From NCBI GenBank assembly GCA_027320425.1, contig DAHVLJ010000018.1:1-46167 (forward strand): a stretch of DNA of 46,167 nt. The letters run 5' to 3'. Source of the stretch: Nitrososphaerota archaeon. GTDB taxonomy: Archaea > Thermoproteota > Nitrososphaeria > Nitrososphaerales > Gagatemarchaeaceae. The translations under genes and the position numbers were made by a program. This document shows, one piece after another, positions 24,968 to 33,525 of the stretch; the stretch's first letter is position 1; each line of letters opens with the position of its first letter. The notes under the pieces were generated by a model. The model saw nothing but the letters and a program-made list of their open reading frames with translations. It did no database searches and was not told the origin of the DNA.

Positions 24968-26602
24968 GTGAGAAGTCCATCCGGTGCATGGGCTGACGTG
25001 AGGCGTTCCGTCTCTCTCTTCATCTGGGGGACCGTCGCCGGGCTGGCCGCGCTGGGGGTCAACTTCCTCTTCCGGCTGGGCGGGATAGCGGCCTTTCCTC
25101 CGGAGTCGGCGCTCTACGCCTTCCTGAGGGTGGTACCCGCGTCCATCGAGGAGCCCATGGTGCAGGAGTTCGGGGACCTTGCGGGGAAGCTGGGGCTGCT
25201 CGTGGCTACGCTCATCGCGGGGCTTGTGTACGGGGCGACATTCACGCTGTACGACAAGTTCGCGGCCTCCAGGGTCGCCGGGCACGGACTGACCAAGCTC
25301 GAGACGCTCCTCGTGATGGGGGCCGTCCCCTGGCTTGTCTTCGGACTGGCGCTCTTTCCGATAGACGGCGACTCTGCTTTCGGCGTCGCCTCCCCGTTTG
25401 CGACACCCGCTTCCACTCTGGTGTTTCCCCTGGCCCTCCTCCTGGTCCAGGGGGTGTTCGCGTGGATCGCGTCAGCCCGATATTCTCTCCCGCCCGTCCA
25501 GCAGGCGCCTGGGGCGCCCAAGCAGGACCTGAACCGCAGGGAGTTCATCGAGAAAGGAGCGATCGGGATCGTCGCTCTGGCGGGGGTGGTCATGGGAATC
25601 CTCGGCCTTGGGCAGCTCTTCCCCTCCCAACTGCAGGTCGCAGGCGGGAGCCAGCCCATCGACCTCGCAGGCGCGCCAGCGATCTTCAGCGACCCTAGAC
25701 TGGCGACCCTCGTCGGCTCTGAGCTCACCCCAGACCCCGCGTTCTACAGGGTCGACATCGACCTGATCGCGCCGACGATCGACGCGTCGGGGTGGTCGCT
25801 GATGGTGGACGGCCTTGTCAGATCGCCGAAGAGTTTCTCGCTCCAGGACGTCGAGTCCTTCCCGGAAGTGACCCAGTATGCGACCATGGAGTGCGTCAGC
25901 AACGAGCTCAACGGGAGCCTGATAGGCAACGCGAAGTGGGGCGGGACCAAGATATCAGACGTCCTCGGGAGCGCAGGAGGGACGATATCAGGGGCCAGCT
26001 ACGTCGTCTTCTATTCGGTGGACGGCTATTCGGTAAGCATCCCGCTGGCGAAGGCGATGATGCCCGACAGCCTCCTCGCATACAGCATGAACGACCTGCC
26101 GTTGCCCGCCGACCACGGGTATCCCCTGAGGGGTCTGATACCGGGGCTCTATGGGATGATGAGCGCCAAATGGATCGACCGCATCTCTGTGGTGGGGGCG
26201 CCCTATGACGGGTACTGGCAGACGAGGGGGTGGACGAGCAACGCGGCCGTATACACCGAGGCGTTCATAGTCCTCCCGTCTGCGTCGTCGCTGAGCATAT
26301 CGCAGAGCGGAGGCTCCATCGTCATCGCGGGGTTCGCGTTCGCGGGAGAAAGGGGCATATCGAAGGTGGAGGTCAGCCTTGACAACGGCAAGACGTGGCA
26401 GGACGCCACGCTCAAGCCGGCGCTATCGGCGCTGACATGGGTCCTCTGGGCCTACGAGTGGGTCCCGCCGGGCGCTGGAGAATACAAGGTGATAGCAAGG
26501 GCGACAGACGGGACGGGTGCGCTTCAGGTGTCCTCAGTGGAGGGGACGTTCCCCAACGGGGCGACAGGGTACGTGTCGGTCATCCTCCAGCTTTCAGATT
26601 AG
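24968..26602 (+). CDS. Membrane-anchored sulfite-oxidase-family molybdoenzyme
   Basis: A 544-residue fusion. Residues about 12-170 hold four or five membrane helices unlike classical YedY/sulfite oxidases. Then a Tat-like element NRREFIEKGAIGIVALAGVV (189-208) forms another helix. The molybdopterin domain follows: the Mo-binding cysteine is in ATMECVSNELNGSLIGNAKW (Cys309), with WGGTKISDVL and HGYPLRGLIPGLYGM. A beta-sandwich dimerisation-type domain (GISKVEVSLDNGKTWQDATL) ends the chain. The catalytic domain is probably outside the cell. Start is GTG at 24968; GTG at 24998 is possible. The frame is open upstream but overlaps the opposite-strand MocA-like gene. Substrate unknown. Confidence 0.87.
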   Translation: MRSPSGAWADVRRSVSLFIWGTVAGLAALGVNFLFRLGGIAAFPPESALYAFLRVVPASIEEPMVQEFGDLAGKLGLLVATLIAGLVYGATFTLYDKFAASRVAGHGLTKLETLLVMGAVPWLVFGLALFPIDGDSAFGVASPFATPASTLVFPLALLLVQGVFAWIASARYSLPPVQQAPGAPKQDLNRREFIEKGAIGIVALAGVVMGILGLGQLFPSQLQVAGGSQPIDLAGAPAIFSDPRLATLVGSELTPDPAFYRVDIDLIAPTIDASGWSLMVDGLVRSPKSFSLQDVESFPEVTQYATMECVSNELNGSLIGNAKWGGTKISDVLGSAGGTISGASYVVFYSVDGYSVSIPLAKAMMPDSLLAYSMNDLPLPADHGYPLRGLIPGLYGMMSAKWIDRISVVGAPYDGYWQTRGWTSNAAVYTEAFIVLPSASSLSISQSGGSIVIAGFAFAGERGISKVEVSLDNGKTWQDATLKPALSALTWVLWAYEWVPPGAGEYKVIARATDGTGALQVSSVEGTFPNGATGYVSVILQLSD

Positions 26603-26652
26603 CGCCCCGGAAAGACCAAAAGAACACGCCAACTGGGACGGAGGTCAGGCAA

Positions 26653-27900
26653 ATGGCCACGAGGATAGAAGAATACACCGCGGTCGACGACGCTCTCGCG
26701 GCTGTCCGCAGCAAGATGAAGCTCAGGATGAGGAGCGAGGTCATACCAACTTCCAGCGCTCTTGGCAGGGTCTCAGCGGCCACCCTGTCCGCACCGAGGG
26801 ACGTCCCACCCTTCGCCTCCTCGCATATGGACGGGTTCGCCGTCGTCGCAGGGGACCTGAGCGAGGCTTCGGAGGCGAGCCCGGTGGCTCTCAAGGTCGC
26901 AGGAAAGCTCAATCTCGGCGACGCTCCGCGCAGAAGGATAAGGAACGGCGAAGCGTTCCAGGTCTCGACGGGAGGAGCGATCCCCTTAGGGGCAGACGCG
27001 GTCCTACCTGTGGAACACGTGCGCCACGACGGTGACCTCCTGCATGTGAGCTCTGCTGCCGTCCCCGGGCGGCACGTGTACCGGAAAGGGGAGGAGATGA
27101 GGAAGGGAGAGGTACTCGTCAGGGAAGGTCAGGTGATACGCGCCCAGCACACGGGGTTCTTGCTCGGGCTGGGGATCACGAAGGTAAGGGTGAGGGCGAG
27201 GCCCAGGGTCGCGATCGTGGCCACGGGGAGCGAGCTGACCGAAGCCACGGACCCAAAACCTGGGAAGATCCGGGACAGCCACTCGCCATACTTCCGTTCT
27301 CTGTTCAGCGTGCTCGGATGCGACACGATGGGGCTCGGCATCGTGAAAGACGACCCGAAGCTTGTCGGCGCCGCGCTCCGAAAGGGGCTCGCGCGGGCTG
27401 ACTTCGTGGTCACCCTCGGCGGAACCTCCGTGGGCAAGGCCGACGTCGTCGAATCAGCTCTGACCTCCCTCAACCCCGACGTGCTGGTGCACGGGATCAA
27501 GATGGACAGGGGGAGGGTCGCGGGGGTCGCGGTCGTCGGCGGCAGGCCCGTGCTCATGATGCCCGGGCCGGTCCAAGGAGCGATGAACGCTCTGATCCTG
27601 TTGGGCGCGCCGGTGGTAGGCTGGCTGTCGGGTGCTGTCGAAGAGCGGGCAAAGGACGTGGCTTGCGTCCTCGGAGGGGAATGGGACGCGAGGGGGCGTT
27701 TCTCGGACTTCAGGAAGGTGGTTTACGTCAGGCTGAGCAGAGGGTCTCCGGCTTCGGCCGAGCCGCTGCTCGGAGAGACCGAGTCGTTCAGGGTCCTCGC
27801 CGAGGCCGACGGCTATGTGATAGTCCCAGAGAGCGTGACCCACATGTCCAAAGGGGACCTCGTGTCAGTGAAGCTGTTTCCTGGGTTCTCTTTCGCCTAG
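26653..27900 (+). CDS. moeA: Molybdopterin molybdenumtransferase MoeA
   Basis: Inserts molybdate into adenylylated molybdopterin. The 415-residue chain shows the MoeA order: SSHMDGFAV near 55-63, VSTGGAIPLGADAVLPVEHV, RPRVAIVATGSELTE, GKIRDSHSPYF, VTLGGTSVGKADVV and MMPGPVQGAMNA. The usual GxPGNP here reads MPGPVQG, a small deviation in the phosphate loop. The ATG at 26653 has a strong ribosome site GGAGGTC eight bases upstream. Transcribed after the sulfite-oxidase-like gene; its stop overlaps the stop of convergent moaE by four bases. Confidence 0.93.
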   Translation: MATRIEEYTAVDDALAAVRSKMKLRMRSEVIPTSSALGRVSAATLSAPRDVPPFASSHMDGFAVVAGDLSEASEASPVALKVAGKLNLGDAPRRRIRNGEAFQVSTGGAIPLGADAVLPVEHVRHDGDLLHVSSAAVPGRHVYRKGEEMRKGEVLVREGQVIRAQHTGFLLGLGITKVRVRARPRVAIVATGSELTEATDPKPGKIRDSHSPYFRSLFSVLGCDTMGLGIVKDDPKLVGAALRKGLARADFVVTLGGTSVGKADVVESALTSLNPDVLVHGIKMDRGRVAGVAVVGGRPVLMMPGPVQGAMNALILLGAPVVGWLSGAVEERAKDVACVLGGEWDARGRFSDFRKVVYVRLSRGSPASAEPLLGETESFRVLAEADGYVIVPESVTHMSKGDLVSVKLFPGFSFA

Positions 27901-28334
27901 CCCCTGATGGGATCTCCTTTGACCCACGCACCCTTCCCGCTGACGTAAGCCTCCTTTTTCCAAAGCGGGAGCGAGCGCTTCACGGTGTCGATCGCGTATC
28001 TGCACGCCTCGAAAGCTTCCGCCCTGTGCGGCGCTGAGACGGCGACTGCGACGCTGATGTCCCCTATGCCGAGCTTGCCGTAGCGATGGACCATCGATAT
28101 CTTCCTCACAGGCCACTTCGCTTTCACCTCGCCTTCTATCTGGACCATCCTCTTCTCCGCCATCTCCCTGTAGACCTGATACTCCAGTCCCCTGACAGGC
28201 CTCCCTTCGTTGCTGTTCCTGACCGTCCCCAGGAAGAGCACGGTCCCACCGGCCGCCGGGTCGGTGACGGATGCGAGGACTCGGGCCGGGTCTATCGGCG
28301 CGGTGGTGATCCTGCTCTTGGTCGCCATCTTCAC
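27897..28334 (-). CDS. moaE: Molybdopterin synthase large subunit MoaE
   Basis: A 145-residue catalytic subunit converting cyclic pyranopterin monophosphate to molybdopterin with sulfur from MoaD. The family core VLFLGTVRNSNEGRPVRGLEYQVY, the lysine-rich IEGEVKAKWPVRKISMVHRYG, AVSAPHRAEAFEACRYAID and the catalytic-lysine region PLWKKEAY are all seen. GTG start in a GTGA overlap with the MoaD stop, so the two subunits are translationally coupled. Confidence 0.95.
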   Translation of the reverse strand: MKMATKSRITTAPIDPARVLASVTDPAAGGTVLFLGTVRNSNEGRPVRGLEYQVYREMAEKRMVQIEGEVKAKWPVRKISMVHRYGKLGIGDISVAVAVSAPHRAEAFEACRYAIDTVKRSLPLWKKEAYVSGKGAWVKGDPIRG

Positions 28335-28579
28335 CCTCCGGCCACCGGCGGGAGGAATCCCACCTTGTCCCCGTCGCGCAGCCTCGTCCCAGCGGGGACT
28401 ACTTCCACGTTGACTGAAAGCTTGGACGAGCCCATGACCGCCTTGAGCTTGGGATGGAGCTTCAGCGCAGCCTGCACAAGGTCCTCCACGGACGCCCCTT
28501 CGGGAAGCGACAGCGTTTCAGCGGGGGTCGCCGCAAGATCCCTCGCAGATGCGAAATAGAGCGCCCTGACTTTCATCAC
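28331..28579 (-). CDS. moaD: Molybdopterin synthase sulfur carrier MoaD
   Basis: An 82-residue ubiquitin-fold carrier that delivers thiocarboxylate sulfur to MoaE. It begins VRALYFASARDLAATPAETLSLP and ends FLPPVAGG with the required C-terminal Gly-Gly. Start at the first of two adjacent ATG codons (28579 or 28576). Four bases after the MoaA stop and overlapping moaE. Confidence 0.95.
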   Translation of the reverse strand: MMKVRALYFASARDLAATPAETLSLPEGASVEDLVQAALKLHPKLKAVMGSSKLSVNVEVVPAGTRLRDGDKVGFLPPVAGG

Positions 28580-28583
28580 ACCC

Positions 28584-29585
28584 CTATCCTCCTATGGCGT
28601 TCATGTTACGCGGCTTCGCCCATCCGTCCTTCACCCAGGGCATGTAGCCCACCCCGTCGGGCTTCTTCCAGACCGCCTTCAGGATCAGGTCTGCCACCTC
28701 TGCGTCGCTCGCGCCGCCTCTGACGAGGCTCCTGATGTCGTGATATTCCGTGTCGAAGAGGCACGACAGGAGCTTCCCGTCAGCTGTGAGCCTCAGCCTG
28801 TCGCAGTCGTCGCAGAACGGGTCGCTCATCGGCGTTATGAGGCCGATCTCCCCCTTGCCGTCCTCGAACTCCCAGAGCGAGGACGTCTCTGCGCTCCCCC
28901 GCCCCTTCGAGAACGTGGGATACCTGGCAGACACCCTTTCGATGATCTCCTTGCCGCTCACGACCCTGTCGCCGCTCCAGATCCCCAGCCCGTCCAGGGG
29001 CATGAACTCGATGAACCGGATGGCCATCCTCCTCTCCCTCGCATACTCTACCAGCTCCAGCAGCTCGTCGCTGTTGAACCCCCTTATCGCGACGGAGTTT
29101 ACTTTGACCGGCCTCAGGCCCACGTCGAGCGCCCGGTCGATCCCCTTCAGCACTCGCGGGAGCGCGTCGACCCCTGAGATCTGCTTGAACCTGTCGCTCC
29201 TCAGGCTGTGAAGGCTAACGGTCACCCCCCGGAGCCCGGCTCGGCGGAGGGACTCGGCTTTCTGCTCGAGGAACCAGCCGTTCGTGGTCATGTCCACGCT
29301 TCTGACCCCTTCTATCCTGCAGAGGTCTCCCACAAGGGACTCCAGGCCAGGCCTGAGCAGAGGCTCTCCTCCGGTCACCCTGATCTTCTCGATGCCGAGC
29401 CCCGCGAGTATCCTCGCTACCCTGCCTATCTCCTCGAAGGTCAGTATCTCCTCCTGTTCGATCCAGCTGATCTTGTCCTTCTCCGGCATGCAGAAGAGGC
29501 ATGCGAAGTTGCACCTGTCGGTCACGGAGATCCTGAGCTTCTTCGCGATCCTCCCCTTCCTGTCGATGAGCTTCCTTTCAGACAA
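28584..29585 (-). CDS. moaA: GTP 3',8-cyclase MoaA (radical SAM)
   Basis: First enzyme of molybdenum cofactor synthesis, 333 residues. The radical-SAM cluster motif CNFACLFC is at residues 25-32. TGGEPLLRPGL and TTNGWFLEQ follow, and the second, substrate-binding 4Fe-4S site is CDDCDRLRLTADGKLLSC near the C-terminus. The chain ends in Gly-Gly, needed for activity. TTG start at 29585. It leads the minus-strand moaA-moaD-moaE operon and diverges from moaC. Confidence 0.95.
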   Translation of the reverse strand: MSERKLIDRKGRIAKKLRISVTDRCNFACLFCMPEKDKISWIEQEEILTFEEIGRVARILAGLGIEKIRVTGGEPLLRPGLESLVGDLCRIEGVRSVDMTTNGWFLEQKAESLRRAGLRGVTVSLHSLRSDRFKQISGVDALPRVLKGIDRALDVGLRPVKVNSVAIRGFNSDELLELVEYARERRMAIRFIEFMPLDGLGIWSGDRVVSGKEIIERVSARYPTFSKGRGSAETSSLWEFEDGKGEIGLITPMSDPFCDDCDRLRLTADGKLLSCLFDTEYHDIRSLVRGGASDAEVADLILKAVWKKPDGVGYMPWVKDGWAKPRNMNAIGG

Positions 29586-29651
29586 GGAGAAGCGCCGAAG
29601 GCCCCGCTTCAGGTAAAAACGTTCCTGACCGGCAGGGAGAAGCTATAACGG

Positions 29652-30116
29652 GTGGAGGCAGGATTAGATGGCGTGACCTTCCACCAGGTGGACGTCTCCA
29701 AGAAGCTCGTGGTGTACCGCGAAGCGGTCGCCGCCGGAAGGATAAGGCTCAAGCCCGCCACCATCGAGAAGGTCAGGAAAGGGAAGCTGGAGAAGGGGGA
29801 CGCGGTGGCGCTGGCCGCCGTGGCGGCCATCACCGGTGCCAAGAAGACCCCCGACCTCATCGCATTATGCCATCCGCTCAAGATAGAGGAGGTCAAGCCG
29901 TCCGTGAAGGTGGGGGACGGCTGGGTGGAGGTGACGGTCAAGGTCGTGGCGCACGAAAAGACGGGGGTCGAGATGGAAGCGCTCACCGCTGTCGCCGCGG
30001 CGCTCCTGAACATCTGGGACGTGACGAAGGCTTACGAGAAAGACTCTGACGGGCAGTATCCCGGTACCGCCATCGAATCGATACATGTCATCAGGAAGGT
30101 GAAGAAGGCGCAGTGA
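29652..30116 (+). CDS. moaC: Cyclic pyranopterin monophosphate synthase MoaC
   Basis: A 154-residue partner of MoaA that forms cyclic pyranopterin monophosphate. It has FHQVDVSKKLVVYREAVA at the start, then the conserved ALCHPLKIEEVK and HEKTGVEMEALTAVAAALLNIWDVTKAYEKD blocks with the active-site His, Lys and Asp residues. GTG start at 29652, divergent from moaA; its stop overlaps moaB's GTG start. Confidence 0.95.
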   Translation: MEAGLDGVTFHQVDVSKKLVVYREAVAAGRIRLKPATIEKVRKGKLEKGDAVALAAVAAITGAKKTPDLIALCHPLKIEEVKPSVKVGDGWVEVTVKVVAHEKTGVEMEALTAVAAALLNIWDVTKAYEKDSDGQYPGTAIESIHVIRKVKKAQ

Positions 30117-30634
30117 AGCCGCACGAAGAGCACCGCGCTCATGCCCATGAAAAGCTCCGAGTGAGGGTGGTCACCGTGAGCAGCAGCAGGTACGCGAAGA
30201 AGGCGGCAGGGGAGAAGTTCGACGACGTGGGCGGGGACACAGCCGAAGCTGGAATCCTTGCGGCAGGACACTCAGTCGCTTCCAGGTCGCTTATTTCTGA
30301 CGATGCTCGTATGATCCGCCGCGAGGTCAGGGCGTTCCTCGGCAGCCACGACGACCTGCTCCTGCTGACCGGCGGGACGGGGGTATCGAGCAGGGACATC
30401 ACGGTAGAGACTGTTCGACCGTTCTTCCAGAAGGAGCTGGACGGCTTTGGAGAGCTATTCAGAAGGCTGAGCTACGACGAGGTGGGGATGGCTGCGATCC
30501 TGAGCAGGGCGACTCTCGGGGTCGCTAAGGGGAAGCTGATCATGTGCCTGCCCGGTTCCCCGGGGGCGGTGAAGACCGCGTTGAAGGCGACGGCGGGGGA
30601 GCTCTCTCACATCGCCCACATAGCGAAGTCCTAG
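30113..30634 (+). CDS. moaB: MoaB/MogA molybdopterin adenylyltransferase
   Basis: A 173-residue protein that adenylates molybdopterin before metal insertion by MoeA. RVVTVSSSRYAKKAAGEKFDD at the start, the LLLTGGTGVSSRDITVE motif of the MoaB/MogA family (about residues 81-97) and LPGSPGAVKTAL at the end are clear. GTG start overlapping the moaC stop (GTGA). Its stop overlaps the stop of the convergent transporter gene by four bases. Confidence 0.95.
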   Translation: MKPHEEHRAHAHEKLRVRVVTVSSSRYAKKAAGEKFDDVGGDTAEAGILAAGHSVASRSLISDDARMIRREVRAFLGSHDDLLLLTGGTGVSSRDITVETVRPFFQKELDGFGELFRRLSYDEVGMAAILSRATLGVAKGKLIMCLPGSPGAVKTALKATAGELSHIAHIAKS

Positions 30635-31917
30635 CCGAGCGCGGTCCCGCGGGTCTCTCTCATGAACAGGGCCCCCACCGCGAGGGTCAGAAGGGGGACG
30701 GACACGGACCACGCCAGGCCTGCGAAGATGTTCCCGGTGACGAAGGCAAGTGCGGGCGCGATGAGCAGGGTCCCGTCCCCGATGTCTCCGCTCCCCACTC
30801 CGTAGGCGATGGCGAATGACGTGTATCTCAGCCTGGTGGGGAACGACTCGACGAGATACGCGCCGAGTGGCCCGTAGACCATCGCCGAGACGAGCACCAG
30901 GCTGAAGGAGAGCGCTGCGAGGACGGGGAGCGCAGGAGGATGGGCGCTGAAGCTCATCGCTACGTAGATCGGGAGTATTAGCAGGGCGCCGAGCAGGTTA
31001 CCGAAGAGGATCAGCTTCTTTCGGCCGAACCGGTCCGACAGCCGACCGAAGAGGACGAAGAAGGGAGAGCCTAGCGCGAGGGCGGCGAACGTCACTAGCG
31101 TGGAGTCGGAGAGGCTGATCTTCAGGGTCGCCTGCATGAACACAGACGAGTAGAACTGGGCCGTGTGCCAGATGACCGATGACCCGGCGACGACCGCCAT
31201 GGCTACGGCAAGGGACTTCAGGTTGACCCTGTTGCCGAAGCTCTCCCTCACCGGAGCGTCCGAGGTCATCTTCTTTTCCGCCAGCTCCGTGAAGAGCGGG
31301 GTCTCGGTCAGCTTCAGCCTCATCGCTAGGGCGACGACCACTAGCACCAGAGAGAACAGGAACGGAATCCTCCACCCCCACTGGACGAACGCAGCCTCGC
31401 CGACGACGGCCGTAGTCGCGAGCACTGCGCCAGACGCGAAGAGCAGCCCGAGCGTCCCGGAAGCCTGCACGAGGGACGTCCAGAACCCCCTGGACGACTG
31501 AGGAGCGTGCTCGGCGAGATAGACCGTCGCCCCACCGAACTCCCCTCCCAGAGCCAGTCCCTGGACTAGGCGGAGGGTGAGAAGGAGAACAGGCGCCGCG
31601 ACGCCGATGGCGGCGTAGGTCGGGAGCAGGCCCGTCATGACCGCCCCGAACCCCATGACGACGACGGTCAGGAGGAACGCCCGCTTGCGCCCGGCCATGT
31701 CCCCGATCCTTCCGAACAGCGCTCCTCCCAGGGGCCTGACCGCGGCACCGGCCACGAACGCTGCAAGAGAGAGGAGGACCGAAAGCGAAGGGTTGGGGGT
31801 GGGAAAGAAGACGCGCGACAGCACGACGACGAGCGAGCCGTAGACGAAGAGGTCGTACCACTCGATGATGCTCCCTATCGCCGAGGCGGCCGCCATGAAG
31901 CGGAGCGACGTCCCCAC
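30631..31917 (-). CDS. Major facilitator superfamily transporter, metabolite:H+ symporter (MHS) type
   Basis: A 428-residue, twelve-helix transporter. IGSIIEWYDLFVYGSL (helix 1) is the MHS-family signature, with GRIGDMAGRKRAF between helices 2 and 3, LVQGLALGGEFGGATVYLAEHAP, and GRLSDRFGRKKLILFG in the second half. Relatives carry dicarboxylates, shikimate, proline or aromatic acids; the substrate cannot be told. GTG start at 31917. It lies inside the molybdenum region but there is no sequence reason to think it moves molybdate. Confidence 0.9.
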   Translation of the reverse strand: MGTSLRFMAAASAIGSIIEWYDLFVYGSLVVVLSRVFFPTPNPSLSVLLSLAAFVAGAAVRPLGGALFGRIGDMAGRKRAFLLTVVVMGFGAVMTGLLPTYAAIGVAAPVLLLTLRLVQGLALGGEFGGATVYLAEHAPQSSRGFWTSLVQASGTLGLLFASGAVLATTAVVGEAAFVQWGWRIPFLFSLVLVVVALAMRLKLTETPLFTELAEKKMTSDAPVRESFGNRVNLKSLAVAMAVVAGSSVIWHTAQFYSSVFMQATLKISLSDSTLVTFAALALGSPFFVLFGRLSDRFGRKKLILFGNLLGALLILPIYVAMSFSAHPPALPVLAALSFSLVLVSAMVYGPLGAYLVESFPTRLRYTSFAIAYGVGSGDIGDGTLLIAPALAFVTGNIFAGLAWSVSVPLLTLAVGALFMRETRGTALG

Positions 31918-31957
31918 CCCTCGCCTCCGTGGCGGCCGGATAAAACACGATGCCGCT

Positions 31958-33100
31958 TCAGAACACAGGTACGCTCGGGTCGACGGCGTCTGCCCATGCC
32001 CTGAGTCCCCCGACGAGGTTCCTGGCCCTGAAGCCCTTGGAAGCGAGGATGTCTACTGCCACCGCGCTCCTGTTCCCGACGAGGCAGTATGCGACGATGG
32101 GCGCGTCCTTGTCGAGCTCTCCGACCCTATTCTGGAGTTCGCCCAGGGGGATGAGCCTTGAGCCGCGCAGGCTTCCGAACTCGTGTTCGAACGGCTCGCG
32201 GACGTCGAGGAGGACCACCTTCTCTCCGTCGTCCATCATCTTCTTCAGCTGTGCTGGGGTGACCTCCGACCCCGAGACCGGCTTCCTCAACCCACAGAAC
32301 CGCTCGTAGTCGATGAGCTTGGTGACAGTGGGGTGCTCGCCGCAGACGGGGCACTCGGGGTTCTTCCGGAAGCGCAGCTCGCTGAACGTCATGTCCGTCG
32401 CGTTGAACAGGACGAGCCTCCCGACGAGGGGCTCCCCCTTCGCGAGGAGGATGTTGACCGCCTGAACCGCCTGGATGCTCCCCATTATCCCAGGGAGGAC
32501 CCCCAGGACGCCCGCAACCGCGCAGTCCTGGACCGACTCGGGAGGCGGCGGGGTCGGGAACAGGCACCGGTAGCAGGGACCCTTGCGGGAGTCGAAGACA
32601 GCCGCCTGCCCGTCGAACCTGAACACGCTCGCATAGACGTCAGGCTTCCCGCTGATGACACACGCGTCGTTGACCAGGTAGCGCGCGGGGAAGTTGTCTG
32701 TGCAGTCGAGGACGACGTCATAGCCTGAGATGACCTTGGTCGCGTTCGACGAGTCGAGCATCATGTCGTAGGCTTCAACGGTGACGAGCGGGTTGGTCTC
32801 GCGCAGCCTCTTCGCGGCCACTTCGACCTTTCTCTTCCCGATGTCGGCTTCGGTGTAGATGGTCTGCCTGTGCAGGTTGCTCCTCGCGATCGTGTCGTGG
32901 TCGACTATTCCGATGCGGCCGACGCCGGCCGCCGTCAGGTAGACGGACGCAGGGATGCCAAGCCCTCCTGCCCCGACTACCAGAGCGCTCGACGCCTTGA
33001 GCCTCCTCTGCCCCTCGGGGCCGACTTCGGGGAGGACGAGCTGTCTGCTGTATCTCTCGATCTCAGCTCTTGACAGGGGAGTCTCTCTCGTCGCAGGCAT
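31958..33100 (-). CDS. MoeB/ThiF-type adenylyltransferase with rhodanese domain
   Basis: Activates the C-terminal glycine of MoaD- or ThiS-like carriers and supplies sulfur. The 380-residue chain has an E1-like domain (RYSRQLVLPEVGPEGQRRL, VVGAGGLGIPAS at residues 41-52, DCTDNFPARYLVNDAC), two zinc CxxC pairs (CYRC, CPVC), and from about residue 285 a rhodanese domain (LLDVREPFEHEFG) with catalytic Cys339 in YCLVGNRSA. This is the MOCS3-like fusion. ATG at 33100; the frame stays open far upstream but that part is antisense to the next gene. Divergent from the second ubiquitin-like carrier gene, a likely partner. Confidence 0.93.
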   Translation of the reverse strand: MPATRETPLSRAEIERYSRQLVLPEVGPEGQRRLKASSALVVGAGGLGIPASVYLTAAGVGRIGIVDHDTIARSNLHRQTIYTEADIGKRKVEVAAKRLRETNPLVTVEAYDMMLDSSNATKVISGYDVVLDCTDNFPARYLVNDACVISGKPDVYASVFRFDGQAAVFDSRKGPCYRCLFPTPPPPESVQDCAVAGVLGVLPGIMGSIQAVQAVNILLAKGEPLVGRLVLFNATDMTFSELRFRKNPECPVCGEHPTVTKLIDYERFCGLRKPVSGSEVTPAQLKKMMDDGEKVVLLDVREPFEHEFGSLRGSRLIPLGELQNRVGELDKDAPIVAYCLVGNRSAVAVDILASKGFRARNLVGGLRAWADAVDPSVPVF

Positions 33101-33208
33101 GGGCTCACGTCGCTTCTTCCGGCTCATAAAAACAGTGCAAGGGACGGTCCCTCGGCTCCGGGTCCGAGGCCTGTGCCAGGATCGCTTCCTCCACATGGAC
33201 TGCGAGCC

Positions 33209-33217
33209 CATAAATAC
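33209..33217 (+). promoter_or_regulatory. TATA box for second ubiquitin-like carrier operon
   Basis: CATAAATAC is centred about 27 bases upstream of the TTG at 33240. This supports a leaderless start there and rejects the longer upstream reading frame. Confidence 0.5.
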
Positions 33218-33239
33218 GCCCACGGAGTTCGCTGTTTCG

Positions 33240-33515
33240 TTGATCCACGTGCAGCTTTCAGGGCAGCTGAGAGACTGGACGCGGGGGCTGTCGCGGGTGG
33301 AAGTGGACGGCGCCTCGGACATCCTATCGGCGGTCAGGAAGCTCGACGCGACCTTTCCTGGGCTTGGCCAGCGGATAGTGGACGACCAGGACAAGATCAG
33401 GGAGCACGTAAACGTCTTCGTCAACCTGGAGAACTCGAGAGAGCTGGGGATGGAGAAGGCGAAACTGAGGGACGGAGACACGGTACACATTTTACCGGCG
33501 GTGTCCGGAGGATAG
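33240..33515 (+). CDS. MoaD/ThiS-like ubiquitin-fold sulfur carrier (second copy)
   Basis: A 91-residue protein with the beta-grasp pattern and the terminal Gly-Gly of sulfur carriers (KLRDGDTVHILPAVSGG). It is distinct from the MoaD at 28331 and longer in the middle (DATFPGLGQRIVDDQDKIREHVNVFVN). TTG start at 33240 chosen from the TATA spacing; an ATG at 33195 would add 15 residues. It diverges from the MoeB-rhodanese gene and is followed after ten bases by a BNR-repeat protein gene. Possible roles are thiamine, tungsten/molybdenum cofactor, tRNA thiolation or protein tagging. Confidence 0.85.
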   Translation: MIHVQLSGQLRDWTRGLSRVEVDGASDILSAVRKLDATFPGLGQRIVDDQDKIREHVNVFVNLENSRELGMEKAKLRDGDTVHILPAVSGG

Positions 33516-33525
33516 GCGGACGAGC

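Noticed and set aside
32955-33515. The long version of the second ubiquitin-like carrier (186 codons)
   Set aside because: Its first half is antisense to the MoeB-rhodanese gene, and the TATA box at 33209-33217 would lie inside it; the carrier fold begins near 33240.
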